Shown here: positions 59,886-64,000 of the stretch, in pieces
Position numbering within the stretch: position 1 is the first letter of the stretch
Layout: each line of letters opens with the position of its first letter
From: Marinomonas posidonica IVIA-Po-181
GTDB taxonomy: Bacteria > Pseudomonadota > Gammaproteobacteria > Pseudomonadales > Marinomonadaceae
Assembly (NCBI RefSeq): GCF_000214215.1
Contig: NC_015559.1
Location: forward strand, 3,025,001-3,089,000
Direction of reading: 5' to 3'
DNA length: 64,000 nt
Made by a program: the position numbers and the translations under genes
The notes under the pieces: model-generated
Database searches by the model: none
What the model saw: only the letters and a program-made list of their open reading frames with translations
What the model was told of the DNA's origin: nothing

Positions 59886-61238
59886 TTAAAGTTTAGTCAG
59901 CATAGAGTTAAGATAGTCACCTTGAGCATTCATGTTTGCTAGTTGTGTATCGAGACTAGTAAACTTGCTTCGTAAAGATGCTTCATACTTTTCCATACGT
60001 TCTTCATAGTCAGAAAGTGACTCTTCTGTATCATTTATCGACTTGTTTACGGAATCCTTTAGGGTATTATTCATTCCTCTAGGGCCAACATAGTTATCTA
60101 ATAAAACATCCAGAGACTTAGCTAAACCATTTGACCCGACAAACAGTGTAGCAACACTGTCAAAATCAGATTCTACAGCACGATTAAACTTGTCTTCATC
60201 AAAGGCAAGCATCCCGTTGTCTTGCAAATCAACACCGACATCAAAAATTGAGGTAAATGGGCTGTCATCACTCGCATGAGTAGACATTAGCTCACCAGCC
60301 AACGAACTGCTTAAATTCCGTATCATGCTATTACCATTTAATACGGCTCCTCTCGCAGTACTTTGTTTGAATACCGTAATTAAATCATTATAGGCGCCAA
60401 CAAATCCCTGCATGGTCTCTTTAACCTGCTCCTGATTGTAAGTTACGGCAACTTTTGCAGGACCATTTGATACGTCTAATGCCTCTATTGATAAACCAGC
60501 AATAGCATCATCAAAATTATTAGAATCACTACGAACAGTAATACCATCTACCGTAATGAATGCATCCTGGGCTTCTCCACCCTCAGAAACACTCATGCCT
60601 GGAAAAAAGCCGCCAAGAGCTGCACTGTCAAGTGTTAGGTTACTACTGTCAATATGCAGTGTATTGCCTTCCCCAGTGGTTGTTGAGGTAATGGTAAAAA
60701 AAGTATGACCTTCACCATCATTTACAAGGTTAGCTGAGACACCATGATCTTTCCCTTCGGCATTAATTTGCTCCCGAAGTCCAGATAACGTTGTATCCGG
60801 CTTAACCTCTATCTCAAAGCTTTTTTCACCAATTGATAGGCTTAACTTACCACCAGAAGAGGTGACGACTTCATCTCTAGATGAAAAAGAGGAAATATCA
60901 GAAATTAATCGGCTACCTTTGGCTAGCTGATTTACTTGAATTGAGTATTGATCTGTCGATGCTGTTTTGTCAGGTGTGACAGAGAATGTTGTCCCATCAT
61001 CACCTTCAATAACGGCGTTACGACCTGAAAAAAGCTCTTCTTTATTCAGATCTTTAACATAATTTTTAAAATTGTCGATAGCAGAGCTCACTGTCCCTAG
61101 AGCAGAGAGCTCAGCTTCATAGCCTGCTAATTTGTCTTGGTATAATTTTACTTTTGTATCTCGTCTGGCGCTCACCATATCACTTACGAGGCTTTCTAGA
61201 TCCATTCCTGAACCTGCACCCAATGAGCCAATTGCCAT
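59886..61238 (-). CDS. fliD: Flagellar hook-associated protein 2 (filament cap)
   Basis: Cap protein that folds exported flagellin at the filament tip. 450 residues; N-terminal SLGAGSGMDLESLVSDMV (FliD_N, 4-21), variable centre with FliD hook-like domains (about 70-300), and C-terminal coiled coil (EERMEKYEASLRSKFTSLDTQLANMNAQGDYL). No signal peptide, as expected for flagellar export. 40 nt after flaG. Confidence 0.95.
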   Translation of the reverse strand: MAIGSLGAGSGMDLESLVSDMVSARRDTKVKLYQDKLAGYEAELSALGTVSSAIDNFKNYVKDLNKEELFSGRNAVIEGDDGTTFSVTPDKTASTDQYSIQVNQLAKGSRLISDISSFSSRDEVVTSSGGKLSLSIGEKSFEIEVKPDTTLSGLREQINAEGKDHGVSANLVNDGEGHTFFTITSTTTGEGNTLHIDSSNLTLDSAALGGFFPGMSVSEGGEAQDAFITVDGITVRSDSNNFDDAIAGLSIEALDVSNGPAKVAVTYNQEQVKETMQGFVGAYNDLITVFKQSTARGAVLNGNSMIRNLSSSLAGELMSTHASDDSPFTSIFDVGVDLQDNGMLAFDEDKFNRAVESDFDSVATLFVGSNGLAKSLDVLLDNYVGPRGMNNTLKDSVNKSINDTEESLSDYEERMEKYEASLRSKFTSLDTQLANMNAQGDYLNSMLTKL

Positions 61239-61278
61239 ACTAAATCTCCCAGCAAAAACTGCTTATTCTCAAAACAAA

Positions 61279-61698
61279 TCAAACTTCACTATTAACCAAT
61301 GTCCCTTTAACATCACTTAATTGATTCATAATAGCATCAATTCGTTCCGACATCTTTAGAAACTCTTCCGTCGGCATTTGTCGAACTACATCACCGGTTG
61401 CTTGATCCAATACCTTAACAATATTTTTACTACGATCTTCGGTCATTTCAAATGATAGTTGAACATTTAATTGAGACATTTTGCGATTCGCACTCTCAAC
61501 GGCCTCTCTATCTATCTTTGTAGTTCCAGTAAATCCTTGTTTATTTTGATTATTGGCTTTATTACTATCGGACAAATTTTGAACGGTTTTAGCACCTGCG
61601 TCCTGCTGCGATCTAAATTGCTCGCCCATACGTTGATCTTGTCTAGTCGCAACAACCCCTACAGACTGCTTAGAAAAATCACTAGAATTAATTGACAT
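61279..61698 (-). CDS. flaG: FlaG protein
   Basis: 139 residues. Polar Ser/Gln/Asn-rich N-half; the C-half is FlaG-like (LNVQLSFEMTEDRSKNIVKVLDQATGDVVRQMPTEEFLKM, with VVRQMP at about 110-115). FlaG influences filament length in Pseudomonas and Campylobacter. Lies between flagellin and fliD as in Pseudomonas and Vibrio. Confidence 0.92.
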   Translation of the reverse strand: MSINSSDFSKQSVGVVATRQDQRMGEQFRSQQDAGAKTVQNLSDSNKANNQNKQGFTGTTKIDREAVESANRKMSQLNVQLSFEMTEDRSKNIVKVLDQATGDVVRQMPTEEFLKMSERIDAIMNQLSDVKGTLVNSEV

Positions 61699-61721
61699 AT
61701 AAGTAGCCCTCTAAAAGAAAC

Positions 61722-61748
61722 AAAAGCTGGAACGAGGTTCCAGCTTTT
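61722..61748 (-). terminator. Terminator of the flagellin gene
   Basis: AAAAGCTGGAAC and GTTCCAGCTTTT pair around GAG. On the minus strand it is followed by TGTTTCTTTTAG. It separates the abundant flagellin message from flaG-fliD; partial read-through would feed the downstream genes. Confidence 0.85.
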
Positions 61749-61760
61749 TGTATCGCTATA

Positions 61761-62792
61761 TTAACCCAATAGAGACAACGCTGTTTGTGGACGTTGATTC
61801 GCTTGAGCCAAGATAGATGAACTTGCTTGCTGTAGAATCTGTGAACTTGTAAGTTGAGCAGTTTCTTCTGCAAAATCAGCATCACGTACACGAGAACGTG
61901 CAGCCGATACATTTTCAGAAATATTACTCAAGTTACTAATACTGGAACCCAATCGGTTTTGAATCGCACCCAATTCCGCACGCTTAGAACCCACAGCAGC
62001 AATCATATTATCTAAAATATCAATCATACTTTGAGCATTCTGCATTGAGGTTACAGACGGAGTACCAAACCCCTCTTCTGTATCACCAAAGCTGCTTGAT
62101 CGGCTTGCCGGTGGCTCAGGCATTGCTGGTGGAGTACCGTCAAACTCCTCACCATTTGCTTCGGCTGCAGCTTTCGAAGCTTCATAGTCAGCTACTCGGG
62201 CATCATAACTGTCCACTTCTGCTTGGTACTGTGCTTCCTCTTCAGCGTTAGAGGACAAACCAGCCATAGTAAAACCGCCATTACCGGCATAATCCTGATT
62301 TTCACCTTGACTTAGGTCAAAGCTGATTGTTTGATTAGCATCCGCACCAACTTGATAAACACCATTATAGCTTCCATCAAGTAATGCTCGTCCACCAAAG
62401 GTAGTATCCGAAGCGATACGATCAATCTCAGTAGACAACTGAGTCACTTCCTGCTGAAGCGCTTTACGGTCATCATCAGAGTTAGAACCGTTTGCAGACT
62501 GAATAGACAAAGTACGCATACGTTGCAACATATTAGTAGTTTCGTCTAATGCACCTTCCGCAGTTTGTGCAACAGAAATACCATCATTCGCGTTACGAAC
62601 CGCCTGATTCAAACCATTAACCTGAGAAGTCAAACGGTTAGAAACCTGAAGGCCTGCCGCATCATCTGCCGCACTGTTAATACGTAAACCAGAAGACAAG
62701 CGCTGGAAAGACGTATCCAAAGATTTACTTGAATTCATCAACTGACGCTGAGCATTGATTGACGAAGTATTTGTATTTACGTAAAGAGCCAT
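61761..62792 (-). CDS. fliC: Flagellin with an unusual variable domain
   Basis: Filament subunit, 343 residues. Conserved N-terminal D0/D1 (1-165: [63 protein letters not shown]) and C-terminal D1/D0 (about 248-343, ending [13 protein letters not shown]). Residues about 183-229 are not a typical D2/D3 domain: a Glu/Ala-rich heptad-like helix ([21 protein letters not shown]) followed by a Pro hinge (TPPAMPEPP) and a Ser cluster (SRSSSF). AGGAGG lies 7 nt before ATG 62792. Probable acceptor for Maf. Confidence 0.95.
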   Translation of the reverse strand: MALYVNTNTSSINAQRQLMNSSKSLDTSFQRLSSGLRINSAADDAAGLQVSNRLTSQVNGLNQAVRNANDGISVAQTAEGALDETTNMLQRMRTLSIQSANGSNSDDDRKALQQEVTQLSTEIDRIASDTTFGGRALLDGSYNGVYQVGADANQTISFDLSQGENQDYAGNGGFTMAGLSSNAEEEAQYQAEVDSYDARVADYEASKAAAEANGEEFDGTPPAMPEPPASRSSSFGDTEEGFGTPSVTSMQNAQSMIDILDNMIAAVGSKRAELGAIQNRLGSSISNLSNISENVSAARSRVRDADFAEETAQLTSSQILQQASSSILAQANQRPQTALSLLG

Positions 62793-62840
62793 TATAGCCT
62801 CCTAGTTTTTTAAAAGCTGCCAAAAGCAGATCGTATAAAG

Positions 62841-62867
62841 TTTTCGACAAGGTTTTGAAAACCTTTA
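62841..62867 (-). promoter_or_regulatory. Sigma-28-like promoter of fliC
   Basis: On the minus strand: TAAAGGTT (RC of 62860-62867), exactly 11 bp, GTCGAAAA (RC of 62841-62848). Compared with TAAAGTTT-N11-GCCGATAA there is one mismatch in the -35 and two in the -10. The spacer and -35 form a palindrome (AAGGTTTTGAAAACCTT). The ATG is about 48 nt downstream. Confidence 0.72.
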
Positions 62868-62889
62868 GTCAGTTTGGGAATCTTTTTTC

Positions 62890-62921
62890 CTCAAAGCGGA
62901 AAAAAACCTCCCTCAAAGCGG
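62890..62921. repeat. Two CTCAAAGCGG direct repeats upstream of the fliC promoter
   Basis: CTCAAAGCGG occurs at 62890-62899 and 62912-62921, each followed by (A/C) and six or seven A. The 22-bp period is about two helix turns, placing both sites on one DNA face upstream of the -35. A weaker relative (AAAGCG) is at 63014. Confidence 0.5.
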
Positions 62922-64000
62922 CAAAAAAATGCCTTAACTAATTGTTTTAACAAGAAAAACAAAAACAATTAAATTATTTGATTTTTTTTCTAAAAATGCC
63001 TTTTTAACGCTATAAAGCGATAAAAAAACCAAAAAAAGCGCACATTCGTGCACATATAAAAAGCACAGCCAAAAGAAACGCCTTTTCACACACTTCCTAT
63101 TCTTTTAAGCACAACAAAAAAGCACCACCTTAGGCAAAAAACACCCCTTTAAGCGGCGACCTTTTACCCCTTCAGAAGGGGCAATGCCTTGCCATTGCGA
63201 TTTGCGCGCTTTAGCCAACACCACTGCGATCAAAACCGTCTCAGGTGGCGCAAAAACAACCGACTATCGCAACACAAATTCATTTACTCGATAGCACTTA
63301 GCCAAGCGACCTTAACTAGTCCGCCAAAATACGAGCTAGAGTCCGAACCTCACAGCCTAGCTATCATAAAAAATCTCACTAATCGCACTAATTCCAATAA
63401 GGGACATCCCCTCTCAACCTGACAGCACGATGACTGAGTTGACACAAGTCAGCGAAAAACGATCAAGTAGCAAGTAACACCATTACAGAGAAGCTGCGAA
63501 CAAATCACTTTCTCTAAAAATCTCAGTTTTGTGCCATTCAGTTAGCCAGCTCGGTTACAACTTAATTCACAATGAACACAGAATACGCATTGCATTAATC
63601 AACCAATCGACTAGTAATCTATCTATGTGCAATCACTCAAAACTAAGCTTGCAATATCGCTTCTCCGCTTATTCGAAAAACATCATTTCAGTAAGTCCTT
63701 GCCCACATCCTTAATCACTAAAACAATCAACAGGATCCTTTAGACAGCTCACCAAATTTGTTCGAACAAGACTAAGCTTCACCAAAGTAAGCGGCAGTTT
63801 TATGAGTTAGGCATGACCCAAACCAACAAAAAAAGCAACGCTCCTTCATAGGCTCAACCCGGCAACAACCCAAAAATAAAAAGCAACTTGCAGCCTGCTA
63901 TCACTCAGATATACTGATGCTGCCGACTAAGCCGACACTTGATGATCATGCCCTTGGCATTTAGGCACAAAGCTACCCTGCCAAATAACATCAGCACTTG
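62922..64000. other. 1.1-kb stretch without a convincing gene
   Basis: No ORF here has a good ribosome site or recognisable text. The plus strand is rich in A and C and poor in G. Small hairpins are present: CCCCTT-CAG-AAGGGG (63170-63184), GCAATG-N6-CATTGC (63184-63201), ATGCC-CTT-GGCAT (63948-63960) and a 12-bp palindrome TTGTTCGAACAA (63758-63769). It may be a long control or spacer region upstream of fliC or a decayed gene. Confidence 0.45.

Noticed and set aside
63189..63422. 77-residue open frame in the gap upstream of fliC
   Set aside because: No ribosome site, no recognisable text, and composition unlike neighbouring genes.
63529..63714. 61-residue open frame in the same gap
   Set aside because: No ribosome site or domain; likely chance.

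Overview
The window looks like a chromosome segment of a marine, flagellated gammaproteobacterium of the Oceanospirillales, most like Marinomonas. The basis is gene content, protein wording and gene order (nadB facing rpoE-mucABCD, a Pseudomonas-like mannitol operon, a large NAD-dependent glutamate dehydrogenase, hexR/edd/gap). The species is an inference; no rRNA or tRNA gene was seen. Coding density is high, and nearly all genes are housekeeping genes on both strands.

Layout. 1-5.9 kb: the 3' part of the giant NAD-glutamate dehydrogenase, then an acetylornithine/succinylornithine aminotransferase. 6.1-7.7 kb: an SbmA/BacA peptide importer and a 70-residue protein. 7.8-14.4 kb: glnE and a CYTH triphosphatase on the minus strand, then argE-argA on the plus strand. 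14.5-21.0 kb: the envelope-stress module (mucD, rseC/mucC, mucB, mucA, rpoE/algU) facing nadB, then ygfX-sdhE. 21.4-28.0 kb: a mannitol ABC transporter operon with mannitol 2-dehydrogenase and an AraC-type regulator. 28.0-31.9 kb: a structured inverted-repeat element, ygfZ, ung, a small-molecule kinase and hexR. 32.3-39.4 kb: putP, edd, gap, pyk and mgsA; three HexR-like operators and a 26-bp perfect palindrome lie between edd and gap. 39.6-46.6 kb: purEK, an Lrp-type regulator, an MFS permease, an orphan methyltransferase, an aromatic aminotransferase and a UPF0149 protein. 46.7-52.0 kb: parE-yqiA-yqiB-acyltransferase-nudF and tag. 52.1-62.8 kb: a flagellin glycosylation and filament-assembly region. 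62.8-64.0 kb: no convincing gene.

How the genes work together. Sugar catabolism is linked across the middle: mannitol is imported, oxidised to fructose, and presumably degraded by Entner-Doudoroff and lower glycolysis (edd, gap, pyk, with mgsA as overflow) under HexR. The most system-like part is the flagellar end. pseB-pseC-pseF run on the plus strand behind a near-consensus sigma-28 promoter. flaG-fliD-fliS-fliT-maf-pseI-pseG run on the minus strand behind the flagellin gene, which has its own sigma-28-like promoter. The two arms converge with interlocked stop codons. Pseudaminic-acid synthesis and transfer therefore appear to be controlled as late flagellar genes. No pseH acetyltransferase is present. 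The flagellin's variable region is replaced by an acidic coiled-coil/proline insert.

Limits: all calls are from reading the sequence and family knowledge; no database search was run.
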